NCBI GenBank assembly: GCA_030220185.1
Contig: JASPKZ010007549.1
Location: 248,001-312,000 of the forward strand
Length of the DNA stretch: 64,000 nt
Direction: 5' to 3'
Source: Diploptera punctata
Lineage: Eukaryota > Arthropoda > Insecta > Blattodea > Blaberidae
Position 1 is the first letter of the stretch. Each line of letters begins with the position of its first letter. Both the position numbers and the translations under genes were made by a program. Below, piece after piece: positions 21,329 through 31,368 of the stretch. Below the pieces are notes generated by a model. It ran no database searches and was not told the DNA's origin. It saw nothing but the letters and a program-made list of their open reading frames with translations.

Positions 21329-22183
21329 TATTTTTTATTATTCCGGCTTTTACAATAAATATACATTTTTCCGGTACCCATGTTCACAGTTAACTACACA
21401 TTTGTTTCAACACATTTTTCCATTCCTGTCTGTTCATCCATATATCATCTTCTTCTATTTCCCATTCCCTCTTAGTTTCATTGATTCCCTGAATCCACGT
21501 AATAGTTGGTCTACCCTTCTTTTTCCTTCCCTGTGGTTCCCAATCCATGATTATCTTAGGCAGTCTTCCTTCTTCCATCCTTCTAATGTGTCCGTACCAA
21601 TTTAATTGTTTCTTCTTTATAAAATCGAATATTGAATATTGTACCTGCATTTTTTATTTTATATATGAATTTCTGATTTTATCCTTCCTGGATTTTCTTG
21701 CAGCACGTCTCCAGTAGTCCATTTCAGTGGCGAGTAATTGTTTTTTTTTCATTTGTGCATTTAAAGCCCACACATCAGCTCCATAGGTAATAATGCTTCT
21801 GATTATTGTATTAATAATAGTTTTTTTTGTTTCTTTGAAGATATGTTTGTCCCATACTATTCCATTTAGGGCAGATATAGCATACTTTCCTATATTGATC
21901 CTGTTTCTTATCTCTGTTTCTTGTTTTCCATCTTTAGTCATTTTAATTCCCAAATACTTATATTCTTCAGTGTGTTTAATTGTCCCTAAATTTTCTTCTA
22001 GTATTAAATCTTGAGGAAGATCCCCTATTGTCATATATCTAGATTTATCCACATTGATCTTTAAACCCCATAAACTATATTCTTGTATTAATTTTCTAGT
22101 GAGGTATTCTATATCTTCAAATTCTTGAGCCAATATCAATTGGTCATCTGCAAACTGGAGTGTATATATTGTTGAATTATCAT
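21285..22183 (-). mobile_element. LINE family D1, longest D copy, RT core present
   Basis: A 5'-truncated non-LTR retrotransposon lying between two TAA arrays. The minus strand starts in the RT palm and continues to the C-terminus, a short 3' UTR and a (TTA)n tail at 21289-21327. Both boundaries fall in (TAA)n, so a target duplication cannot be separated from the microsatellite. Confidence 0.8.
21390..22183 (-). pseudogene. Reverse transcriptase, C-terminal half, one in-frame stop
   Basis: Reads STIYTLQFADDQLILAQEFEDIEYL (catalytic FADD at 22143-22154), then TRKLIQEYSLWGLKINVDKSRYM, EEYKYLGIKM, SIITYGADVWALN, TEMDYWRRAARKSRKDKIRNSYIK, a single TAA stop at 21654-21656, and on in the same frame to LNWYGHIRRMEEGRLPKIIMDW, GRPTITW and a final stop near 21390. 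Apart from that one stop the frame is open for about 265 codons. It would copy element RNA at a nicked target; the endonuclease and RT fingers are missing, so it cannot act on its own. Confidence 0.8.

Positions 22184-22259
<76 letters not shown>
22184..22259. repeat. (TAA)n microsatellite
   Basis: About 25 near-perfect ATA units between D1 and LINE type H. Confidence 0.95.
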
Positions 22260-22261
22260 TA

Positions 22262-22480
22262 TAAACGAGAAAATACACAGAAATGAGTGTAATTGGTTTG
22301 AACATATTCAAAGAATGCCAAATAATCGTTTATCAAAACAGCTGCTTCATTATAGGCCTCTAGGCCGAAGAAATGTAGGACGACCAAAATGTCGTTGGAA
22401 AGACGACCTGCACCTGCAGCATATAGTGCACCTGGGAGCCAACAGGCCCGTACCTTGAAGATGATGAAGATAATAATAAT
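22262..22480 (+). mobile_element. LINE type H C-terminal fragment
   Basis: Plus strand reads NEKIHRNECNWFEHIQRM, PNNRLSKQLLHYRPLGRRNVGRPKCRWKDD, ending HLGANRPVP and stop, then a gatgatgaagataataat tail. 'FEHIQRMP' and 'GRPKCRWKDD' fit the B-like class. Bounded on both sides by TAA/ATT repeats. Confidence 0.7.
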
Positions 22481-22529
22481 TATTATTATTATTTATTTAT
22501 GAACAGGTTTACAAAGCATTTTACACTTT

Positions 22530-22682
22530 TATAATCTTTGTCCGTTCTTCTCTATCTTCCCATTCCGATTCTTCCAGACCTAGCTCCCTCATACCTCTTC
22601 TTGTATCATCCATCCATTTAAATCTAGGGTGACCTCTCTTTCCTTTCCCAGATGGAATCCATTTCAAAGCTTGCCTGCGTAT

Positions 22683-22683
<1 letters not shown>
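22530..22683 (-). mobile_element. LINE type G C-terminal fragment
   Basis: Minus strand gives RQALKWIPSGKGKRGHPRFKWMDDTRRGMRELGLEESEWEDREERTK. LKWIPSGKGKRG resembles type F at 62008-62270 (LKWIPHGKGKHG). TAA repeats abut its 5' side. Confidence 0.65.
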
Positions 22684-22734
<51 letters not shown>

Positions 22735-22735
<1 letters not shown>

Positions 22736-23022
22736 ATGCCGTAGCGTAGTGGTTAAGGCAATACGCTAACAGCCGGAAAGTTCAGGGTTCGAGACCGGGA
22801 GGGTCAGGATTTTTAAACTGACTTTCTGGCGGCACCATGACCCTGGAGTCAACACAGACTCTAACGGAAATTAGTACTAGATGTTTGTTCTAGAGCAAAG
22901 GCGGCCGTCACGCAGGGCTGAGAAACCGGCTCACATTAATTGACGATTGTCTAGAAAAAATCGGGGCCTAACCTTCTACATCCTATGGGCCTCCTAAGGC
23001 CTGTAGTGGGATCACTTTAAGA
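22735..23022 (+). mobile_element. SINE S2, second copy, set in TAA repeats
   Basis: About 288 bp matching S2 at 20266 from the A box (gtagcgtagtggttaaggc) through the B box (gggttcgagacc) to 'gtagtgggatcacttta'. It is bounded by (AAT)n at 22687-22734 and 23023-23113, so it inserted into a TAA microsatellite. Confidence 0.85.
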
Positions 23023-23028
23023 ATAATA

Positions 23029-23113
<85 letters not shown>
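23023..23113. repeat. (TAA)n microsatellite
   Basis: About 90 bp of AAT units, one of the longest pure arrays here. SINE S2 lies on its left and SINE S1 on its right. Confidence 0.95.
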
Positions 23114-23114
<1 letters not shown>

Positions 23115-23375
23115 TCCACCGCTGTGGACACGAGGTAGCTGGCTTGTCACGCACCGGACCCGGGTTCGATTCCCTGTCGGGACAGGCTCCTGGGTGAAGT
23201 TTTTTCGGGGTTTTTCCTCACCTGTAAAATAAATGTCAGGCAGCTTAGGGCCCAACCGTCCCCGAAAATCATCATCACCATCATCACTCATCGGTGTGGA
23301 AAGCAACGGGAAGCTAACACATAGCAAATGCTATGATTGCAGTGAAGACCTGCCCTCGGGCAGAATTACTATAAA
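23114..23375 (+). mobile_element. SINE S1 with short-type tail
   Basis: tRNA-like head gtccaccgctgtgg with B box cccgggttcgattccc, core 'gttttttcggggtttttcctcacctg' and 'atgtcaggcagcttagggccc', then a tail body 'ggtgtggaaagcaacgggaagct…gcaaatgctatgattgcagtgaagacctgcc'. The same head and tail occur inverted at 54263-54593. It directly follows a TAA array. Confidence 0.8.
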
Positions 23376-23392
23376 AAATAATAACGATAACG

Positions 23393-23505
23393 TTTTTTGT
23401 CCAAATCCACCAGGTGGTCTTTTATGACTTGTTTTGCCTTGTCTCCTGGAATTGAAGGAAATTGTAATCCATTTCTTCTGGAAGGCGGAATTAGTTGTCA
23501 TTTTC
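23393..23505 (-). mobile_element. SINE S1 long-type tail fragment
   Basis: A diverged match to the distal part of the long S1 variant (compare 'cctggcatgg' and 'cttctgaggttggggcgcc' at 51990-52090). No head. Confidence 0.4.
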
Positions 23506-23850
23506 AGGAAATTGCAACAGCGCGCGTGAGATTCGCGTGGTTCTTGCGACGAGACATTTAAACAGCTGTCCTGGGATCATTGTCTTATCTGCAGTTCGCG
23601 ACTTTGCAATTCTCTCCAAAAGTTTGAAGTTTACACTTAATTTTCACGAAAATTGTAAATTTTAATGCATAACTACAAAGGAACAAAATATTCCCGCTAG
23701 AGCCATGTTTAGTGACACGTAAAGGGATTCTATCCCAGGAGTCCACCTACGTTAATAGGCAACTTAGTGTATACCATATTAGTTTAGCGCTCACTTGTTT
23801 CTTAGCGTCTTTTTGTGATAAGTTGGCTACACTATCTGAATAATGAATAA
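23506..23850. other. No recognised feature
   Basis: No coding signal. A ctagagcc motif at about 23698 recalls repeat Y ends. Confidence 0.3.
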
Positions 23851-23851
23851 T

Positions 23852-24580
23852 ACATCATCATCATCATCATCCGGTATCATGGCAGCTGCCGGTGTTTTCC
23901 GGAAAACAAACGCCATTCCTCTCTGTCCATCCATTGATCTTCCTCCAATCCTCTGATGTTCATAGCTGCTTGTACCCCTTCTATCCAAGTTTTCTTCGGT
24001 CTTCCTCTCTTCCTCCTTTCCATTGGGATCCATTCCATAACAATTTTAGGCAATCTTTGCGCTGGCATCCTGTTGACATGGCCATACCACTGTAATCGTT
24101 TCGTTTCTATAATGCCTATGATGTCCGGCTCCTCTTGTACACCCATAATTTCCCTTATTTCTTTATTTCTTATTGTGCCCATTCTAGATTTTCCAGCTGA
24201 TCTTCTTAAAACATCCATTTCTGTATTTTAAATTCTTTTCGTATCCCTGGTAGGAATTTGCCAGACTTCAGCACCATATGTTAAAATGCTCTGAATTATG
24301 GTTTGATATATTTGTAATTTTCTATTTTTTGTAATATTTTTGCTCCACCAAACGGTGTTTAAAGCATTTATTGCTTCTTTTGTTTATGCGATTCTATTTT
24401 TAATTTCCACTGTGTTATCGCCTGAATGGTCTAATTTTGTTCCTAAATAAGTGCATTCAATACTAGGTTTTAGTTCTTATCCATTGTTGAAATTTATATT
24501 TTCCATTTCTTCTCCTATACACAGGCATTTAGTTTTCTCAATGTTTATATAAAGTCCCCATTTTTCATATTCTTTGTTTT
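23852..24580 (-). mobile_element. LINE family D4, C-terminal half with (GAT)n tail
   Basis: Minus strand reads YEKWGLYINIEKTKCLCIGEEME, a stop, …YLGTKLDHSGDNTVEIKNRI…, LQIYQTIIQSILTYGAEVWQIPT, a stop, NTEMDVLRRSAGKSRMGTIRNKEIREIM, IETKRLQWYGHVNRM, MERRKRGRPKKTWIEG, SGKHRQLP and stop, then GAT repeats. Three in-frame stops. Starts just after the RT palm. Confidence 0.8.
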
Positions 24581-24589
24581 TCCGAGGCA

Positions 24590-24850
24590 TGATGTTTGGT
24601 TTTTTAGCATTTTTTTTCTTTTTACGATCAACGAGGAGCTGGCCCGATACATCAAACCCCAACCTGGGAGACGGGTAATTTTTGTTCAAGGTTTTCTTCA
24701 TCTAGCCTTTGATAGTCCAGTATCTTACTGCAAGGCAGCAGCGCTAGTTTTGGTCCGCCCTGGGTATTTTATTTCCCCAGTACCCGCCATATCTGGTGAG
24801 CGTTACCCTATTCGCCACTTGGGGAGGCGCCCGATGGGAGACTAATATAT
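24590..24850. repeat. Interspersed repeat AA, copy 1
   Basis: Shares with 34510-34832 the run of T-rich sequence, 'acga-gagctg-ccc-ata', 'caaaccccaacctgg' and a later GC-rich block. Unclassified; a SINE is possible but no clear A/B boxes were seen. Confidence 0.4.
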
Positions 24851-24862
24851 ATTTTACAATTG

Positions 24863-25005
24863 CCTTCTTCTTCTTCATGTTCACGGTTTAGTCTTATTTT
24901 CTAGCCTGTTCCGGCTCCAAATTGCTGTTCTTTCCATCTTTTCCTTGGTCTTCCCAAACTACTTCTTCCTCGTGGTGAATAGTTGTATGCTGCTTTTGGT
25001 TACAA
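24863..25005 (-). mobile_element. LINE 3' end with (GAA)n tail
   Basis: TTC repeats (24863-24875), then an inverted coding trace 'gtcttcccaaactacttcttcctcg' (GRP-like). Resembles 48937-49240. Confidence 0.5.
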
Positions 25006-25219
25006 TTGCCAATACATATTTTTGAATAAAGTGATTTTAGGTTGCTTTGAACTCAACTTGTCACTTGATTCGAAGGAATTTATCACATTTTTGGGGGGGG
25101 GGATCAACATGTATATTTCTCATAGGTAATTATTCAAATTCTGCATGAATAAATTATGTTTTTTTTTAATTTTAATTTATATAGGTGACATTTTGACATT
25201 GAATCTCCATAAGATATAA

Positions 25220-25408
25220 CATTTCACATCAATTTAATATAACTGGAAGAATAACAGTTTTATATCTTGTTTAGTTTAATAATTTTTTTAGAAAAGTTGT
25301 GTGGAAAGAGTCCCTGTAATGCGTACATGTGCTTTCAGAGTTGAGTCTATATTTAGTTCCTATCTGCGCCTCGTTCCGGTTTGTAATTATTGTTCCTAGG
25401 TATTTTAA
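25220..25408 (-). mobile_element. LINE family A degenerate internal fragment
   Basis: Matches the part of family A upstream of ILPVILYG ('aatataactgg-agaataacagttttatat' to 'gtaattattgttcctaggtattt'). Highly diverged; no 3' end. Confidence 0.65.
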
Positions 25409-25890
25409 GGGAGAAAAAGAAGAAGAAATTACCCGAAGAAAGTTACAAAGTCAGTTGTTTTAGTGAAAAAAGTGGGAGTCATAATTAAATGAAAAGATAG
25501 TATTTTATGCGCGTTGTTAGTATAACTAGTTGATCCCACAAGTTGTTGTAACAAATGAGACTGTATTTTCCAGACTTAATTATACACATTGTTGTCCTCC
25601 CACACACTCCGTTATTCTACCAAATTACAAGACGCAGTCTCGTCTTTCATTTGTTACAAAGCCTCCTTCTACAGCTGTAATTCTCTTTGTTATTAGCTGC
25701 ACGGCTTACAAGATCATCTTTCAGTCTCTTAGGCCGTGAAATTCGCGCACAAAAATAAAATTCTTTGCCTATTCAAGTTTTGGAAGTCATTTTTTAAATA
25801 ACTTTGTTCGTCTTGAGACACATTCAATTTTTAACACACTTTATTGGCAAACACGACCGGACTAGCTTGTCTAGGGGCTTATTTTCTTTC
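25409..25890. other. No recognised feature
   Basis: Only chance frames. Confidence 0.3.
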
Positions 25891-25892
25891 TT

Positions 25893-26300
25893 ACAAGGGA
25901 ACTGTCCACCATTGCATGCCGAAATCTAACTCGAAATTTCTTCCAGAGAAACTTAGTGATATACCAAGGCCTTGTCCAAAACAAATCTGCCCTTTTAACT
26001 GCAAGGCACTAAAATCTAGCGGCAAACTTCTGATTTAAACTATAGGAAAATAATACAACTCCCGAATTGGTAGATTGGATAACCGTCAATTCCTGCCGTC
26101 CGCGTCGCGTACCGCATCACTCTACTCCGCTCTTACTCAAGCAGGGAGTCAATCTTTTCCGCTTAGAGAGCTGTCATTGCTAGACTCTGGTTTCAATTTC
26201 TGTGCCATGCAGTTAAAAAGGCAGTTAATTTTTTAGTCACGGCCTAGGTAAATGACAATGTTTCTCTGGTGGAAATTTCAAGAAACGTTTCGATATGGTT
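25893..26300 (+). mobile_element. Long-TIR element V, copy 1
   Basis: Starts acaagggaactgtccaccat followed by 'tgcatgccgaaa', the left end shared with 44668, 45740 and 54908. Its middle ('gcgtcgcgtaccgc', 'tctactccgctcttac') matches V4. The right end is decayed (about 26212-26300). No coding. Confidence 0.6.
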
Positions 26301-26369
26301 GACCGCGTTTTTCTTTCGTAGTTTTGTTTGTTTACATCCATTACCAACATATAAATACTTATTTATTTA

Positions 26370-26810
26370 GCAGGTTTGACATCTTTCTACGCCCGACTAA
26401 TAAAGTGTCTTTCCCCCCCCACACCTCTCTGTCATTCCAATCTCCATCGTCCAATCCTTTTCCCCTCATGCTGCTCAAAACACCACCAATGCACGTTATT
26501 TTTGACCGGCCTCTTTTTCTTCTACCAAGTAGCACCCATTCTAGTATTCTTCTTGGGAATCTGTCTTCTGTCATTCTTTTTACATGACCACACCATTTTA
26601 ATTGTTTTTTTTATGAAATCCACAATTGAAGTTTGTACGTTCATCTTTTGTTTAATTGCGCTTTTTCTTATTTTATCTCTTCTAGAAATTCCAGCTGAAC
26701 GCCTACAAAAATCCATTTCTGCAGAATTTAATTTACTTCTTGTTGTAGATTTTAATGTCCATGTTTCTGTCATTTTACTCCTTATTATTGTTTTAAAAAG
26801 GATGTACGCA
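26370..26810 (-). mobile_element. LINE family D5 C-terminal fragment, frameshifted
   Basis: Minus strand: MTETWTLKSTTRSKLNSAEMDFCRRSAGISRRDKIRKSAIKQKMNVQTSIVDFIKK, then a frameshift into KQLKWCGHVKRMTEDRFPRRILEW, GRRKRGRSKITCI, DWNDREVWGGKD. The break is at an A-run in the codons before 'LKWCGH'. Otherwise well preserved. Confidence 0.8.
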
Positions 26811-27271
26811 ACAATGAAGTAATGTACTTACTTCCCAAATTGCGTATATAATTTTGTTCACCCCTGTACTAACAATTATGTTTAATTTTTATATTTCGTG
26901 TGAATTTATATCTTGGTTTGAAGAGTTCAATTGTTTGTTAGCAAGGGAATGTTGGTAAAACAACTGCAATTGTTTATTGTTGTCTGAATTAGTGGCAGAC
27001 ATTTTAAATAACAGTTTCAGACTGCATATTAATTACAGATATGATTAATTGAGATATAGAGGAAGCGGCGAATGCTGCGGTTCATTTTCTGTTACCAGCA
27101 AAGTCCAAAAATATATATGATAGGTATTAATTAAGTCAATTATTTTTTGCGCGATTTTGCGTTTTGTTGTACCTACAGCTATGGCGATCATGATTGAAAG
27201 TTCAACTTCCTACATTTCGGGGTTGCCAACCTAAATAACTATACTGTAATATTACATATTACAAACCACGG
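26811..27271. other. No recognised feature
   Basis: AT-rich, no coding signal. Confidence 0.3.
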
Positions 27272-27735
27272 GTGGGAAGTAAAACCACTGACCTGTATGT
27301 ATACTACATACAATGTATATACAAAAAAATACCAAAAAGGTAGTGTTAATATACATTATACGAAACAAATCACTGCATTTTAAATGAACTGAACTTTATT
27401 TGAAACAATATAAAACAATAAATACGTACTTCCCACCATTTTATCTCTAATTGATCTCACGGCCTCCTGTTGTTTCAACTAATAAACATTGCCCAACACT
27501 GTTAACGCTTGTCAATTGTTTATAATGAACGCACATATTTCCAACAAAGATGTAATTATTATTTTACTATTATTTATTATTTTGAAAACACCATCGCGCA
27601 AAAAAATAATGTGCAACGCACGTTTGTAAAGTGTTTTACAAAATCTCGGAAATTAATAACCTCGCTATCTCTCGGTTTTTAAACATTTCATAGCTTCTGT
27701 AAAAGAAACTTCCCAACCCCGCATCGTAATATGCT
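27272..27735 (-). repeat. Interspersed repeat Z, copy 2
   Basis: 27555-27735 is the inverse of 2672-2848. The whole span begins 'cgggtgggaagta' and ends 'acttcccaacccc', a possible 12-bp terminal inverted repeat, which would make Z a roughly 450-bp non-autonomous DNA element. Tentative. Confidence 0.45.
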
Positions 27736-27894
27736 ATTCTTCGCTAGGGAAGTAAGTTGAGCAATTACATGCCGTTGGCAATGGATACCAAGGGCTCTTT
27801 GGTGAATTCAGCTTTTTTCCCTAATAACAGAATGATAATTAGATCATTACAAGTACAGGAGAAAATAAAAAAGTTTGTTTCTGTTTTAGAATTT

Positions 27895-28273
27895 TAGGAA
27901 ATTTTTTTGGACCAAAGAGAGATGAACAGACAGGTGAATGGAGAAGACTACATAACAATGAACTACATGGTCTTTATAGGAAGCCAGATATAATAAGAAC
28001 AGTTAAGTCTCGTAGACTGCGATGGGCAGGACATGTTGCTCGTATGGGGAATGAACGACTTGCATGGAAGCTTCTTGTAGAAAAGCCAGAAGGAAAACGC
28101 TCAGTTGGTAGACCAAGAATGAGGTGGGAGAATAACATTAACTATGATTTGAGGGAAGTAGATTATACAGGGAATGATTGGAAAGCATTAGCTCAGGATA
28201 GGGATGCTTGGAGAGCTTATGTCCGTGCGGCCATGAACCTACGGGTTCGATAGTACCAGTGAGTAAGTAAGTA
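27895..28273 (+). mobile_element. LINE family A, 5'-truncated insertion
   Basis: Runs from 'aggaaatttttttggacc' (GPKRDEQTGEWRRLH) to gtgagtaagtaag. The last 69 codons are open (MGNERLAWKLLVEKPEGKRSVGRPRMRW to LRVR). Tagaattt occurs at 27887-27894 and 28274-28281 as target duplication. Confidence 0.88.
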
Positions 28274-28281
28274 TAGAATTT

Positions 28282-28852
28282 ATATTCTGATCCCAGAAAA
28301 CACCACTGTTTTAGGAACGTACGAATATACTGTAGTAATTTGAAATATAGGAGGATGGTTATGTTGAAGGGAGTAGAGAGCAAGGTGTGTGGCGAAATGA
28401 GGAACTACGACATTGCGAAGATGCGAGGATTATGAGAAAATGCAGCGCCTCGCGGGGGATTTAAAAGGTAATTCCAACCACAGAATGTAAAGGTAAAAGC
28501 TATGCATTCCGGGAAAAAGAAAGAAAAAATACAAAATAATCACGTACCTCACCCTTGAGAGTTGAGCAAATGCGATTGTAGCGCCACAATAAACCACTGC
28601 GGTCAAGTACTTTTTCCAATATCTGCTTCCCCACACCAAAAACAAAACTGCTGTGATATCCACATGCCCTGCTTCCACTGCGCTTGCTTATTTTCCAACT
28701 CAGTTGTTCACAATTAGAAATTAATACATGTTTTTGTACGGTGCAACCATCTCTTTGCCCTCATGAATTTCATTCATTTACTTGATAATGTATGCATCCA
28801 ATTTGTATTCGATATCTGACGTCATGACCACGTGTCTCTTTCACTTCAGGTC
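28282..28852. other. No recognised feature
   Basis: No coding or repeat signal recognised. Confidence 0.3.
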
Positions 28853-28856
28853 TTAA

Positions 28857-29076
28857 CCCTTAAATTGCCAATACAATTTTTTCTCGTGCCAGTTATTTAA
28901 ATATTCCGGACCGCAAGGAAAATAAATTCATATGAAAGCTGTGTTATTATTATACATTATTGCGTAATTTTACATACATTTAAGTAATTTTTCTCATTTG
29001 TTTTTCTATTTATCTAAAAGCTATATTAAATACATGAAATCAATGTATCCATTAGGATACATTTTTAATTTAAGGG
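28857..29076 (+). mobile_element. piggyBac-like MITE W1
   Basis: 220 bp starting CCCTTAAATT and ending AATTTAAGGG, flanked on both sides by TTAA (28853-28856, 29077-29080). TTAA duplication with CCC…GGG ends is the piggyBac signature. A hairpin atgtatcc-atta-ggatacat lies just inside the right end. An inverted copy, about 85% alike by eye, is at 50735-50953. Non-coding. Confidence 0.75.
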
Positions 29077-29167
29077 TTAATATGGCTACGTCTAAATGAC
29101 AGAAGAAATATATATTCACGTGTTTTGATATTCCAAATTCTGCACACATATTTACCAAGTTATTATC

Positions 29168-29882
29168 GTAAGTAATATTTATTCCTCACTTCGTGAGTCG
29201 TGGGTTTATCGATAATTTGGCAATCAAGAGTGGCATTTGTTAGGACTATTTAACGAGTAAAATTAAGCTGTTTACTCACAAATCATTGTTTAAATATATT
29301 TATTTTAAAATATTTATATATTAATGTAAACGGCGATGTTTGAAAACAAATGAGAAACGATTGGTACGCTTCATTTGCTTCTTTTGTTCATCACTGCAAC
29401 CAGATCATATTATTTATTGCCAAGGGAACGCAATATTGTAAGAATGCACCCTAGTGGAGAAAAATTTAAACACATCAAACTGTATATTAATTCATTTCTG
29501 ATGTCCTATGATGTAAATATGACAATTATATTTTTTCTGGAATGTTATTACCTGGGAAAAAATACATTTAAGAAAATGCAAACAGTGGTTTTTAGTGGTA
29601 TAATCAATTGCTACAAATGTTTTTATATTAACTCCCGCATGCAGTATGTGTTGACATTCATGCACTATATATAAAATCTGGTAGCCGTATTTCTTAGAGT
29701 GTCAGTCACTGCAAAATAATGCTATGACCTATTCAGAATGTTAAAAAGGAGGTGCTTTCTTTATTATGATAAACTTTATTTGGTAAATTCTAGGCGAAAC
29801 ACGACTGTGATTGGTTGTAAATAAAAAATCATTGAAATGTGATTGGTCATTGACTCCCATTTGGGGCATGAGTTATATAGTC
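29168..29882 (-). mobile_element. Repeat R2, foldback-ended element
   Basis: Inverse copy of R1: reads out of 'ttatatagtc' (29882) through the CCAATCACA-type motifs to 'gttaaatagtcctaacaaatgcc', and one arm of the terminal foldback with the tip 'cctcacttcgtgag' (29183-29196). A 99-codon plus-strand frame here (29375-29674) is antisense noise. Confidence 0.6.
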
Positions 29883-29929
29883 ACCTACCGCGACAGCTGG
29901 CACATATTTGATCAATATTCAGGATCACA

Positions 29930-31283
29930 CATAGAAGTGCGTTATATAATGGAAATGGACAACTGATGACAAATGATGGAAACTTTATAGAAGTGGCTGA
30001 ATTCAAATACCTACCTAACTTACTTACTCACTTACTCACTGGCACTATCGAACCCACAGGTTCATGGCCGCGCGGACATAAGCTCTCCATACATCCCTAA
30101 CCTGAGCTAATGCTTTCCAATGACCCCCTTATAATCCACCTCCCTCAAATCATAGTTATTCTCCCACATCATTCTCGGTCTACCAACTGGGTGTTTTCCC
30201 TCTGGTTTTCCTACAAGAAGTTTCCATGCATGTGTTTCATTCCCATTCGTGCCAGATGTCCTGCCCATCGCAGTCTACGAGACTTAATTGTTCTTATTAT
30301 ATCTGGCTTCCTATAAAGACCATGTAGTTCATTGTTATGCAGTTTTGTCCATTCACCTGTCTGTTCATCTCTCTTTGGTCCAAAAATTTTCCTAAGAACT
30401 TTATTCTCAAATACTTGTAATATCCTTTCATCCCTTAAAGTAAGAGTCCATGTTTCGCATCCATATAATATAACTGGTAGAATAACGGTTTTATATATTT
30501 TCAGTTTAACCATTTTTCAAAAGGAGTTGAGACGTCAAGAGTCTCTGCAATGCATAATAGCGCGCATTTCCAGAATTGAGCCTATGTTTAATTTCTTTGT
30601 GCATCTCATTCCTATTTGTGATTATTGCTGCTAGGTATTTGAATTCAGCCACTTCCTCAAAATACCTAGGAACAATAATCACAAATAGGAATGAGATTCA
30701 CAAAGAAATTAAACATAGGTTCGATTCTGAAGATGTGTGCTATTATGCCTTACAGGGACTCGTGTCGTCGCAACTCCTTAAAAAAAAGGAAAACGTTAAA
30801 TTGAAAATATATAAAATTATTATTCTACCAGTTATATTATATGGATGCGAAACATGGACTCTTACTTTAAGGGAGGAAAGGAGATTACGATTATTTGAGA
30901 ATAAAGTTCTTTGGAAAGAAATTGGGCGAAAAAAATTGAAAAGACGGGCGAATGGAGAAAACTACATAATAGTTAGTTTCATGGTATGTATAGGAAGCCA
31001 TATATAATAAGAACAGTTAAGTCTCGTAGACTGCGATGCGCAGGACATGTAGAACATGTGGGGAATCAAAGACGTGCATGGAAGCTTCTTGTAGGAAAAC
31101 CACAGGGAAAATTCCCAGTTGGTAGACCAAGATTGAGGTGGGAGAATAACATTTTTCATGATTTTAGGTAAGTAGATTATACAAAATATCATTGGAAAAC
31201 ATTAGCTCAGGATAGGGATGTATGGAGAACTTATGTCTGCGTGCCATGAACCCACGGGTTCATTATAGCCAGTGAGTTACTTA
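29930..31283 (+). mobile_element. LINE family A copy split by a second A copy
   Basis: The left part, 29930-30012 (…GNGQLMTN…EVAEFKY-like), is followed by an opposite-strand A copy and resumes at 30660 with 'aaatacctaggaacaataatc'. It continues NRNEIHKEIKHRF…KLKIYKIIILPVILYGCETWTLT…SRRLRCAGHVEHV…GRPRLRWENN to 'ggttcattatagccagtgag' at about 31280. The 9-mer aaataccta at 30005-30013 and 30660-30668 marks the interruption. Several frameshifts. Confidence 0.85.
30014..30659 (-). mobile_element. LINE family A inserted into a family A copy
   Basis: 5'-truncated copy with TAAG tail at its left and 5' end at 30659 (tgaggaagtggctgaattc in element sense). Reads KLKIYKTVILPVILYGCETWTLT…GPKRDEQTGEWTKLHNNELHGLY…RRLRWAGHLARM. 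It is oriented against its host copy, so 30585-30722 forms a near-perfect inverted repeat. Confidence 0.85.
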
Positions 31284-31368
31284 GTTAATGGAAGAGAATG
31301 CTTTATGCCTTAAGGCGGCCAGTTGAAATGAATAAATAAATAAATAAAGATAGATAGATAGATAGATC
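31284..31368 (+). mobile_element. LINE 3' UTR tail (type X) with AATA/GATA repeats
   Basis: Reads 'tggaagagaatgc…gccttaaggcggccagttgaaatgaataaata' and ends in GATA repeats shared with the D2 tail that follows. Confidence 0.45.

Noticed and set aside
22983..23327. Frames with long Tyr, Ile, Asn, Leu or Met runs (also 22136-22387, 55820-56137, 56408-56656, 57073-57271)
   Set aside because: The runs are translations of TAA/TTA/ATG microsatellites crossing SINE or LINE edges.
29375..29674. 99-codon frame as a gene
   Set aside because: Lies antisense inside repeat R2 and is not kept in R1, R3 or R4.
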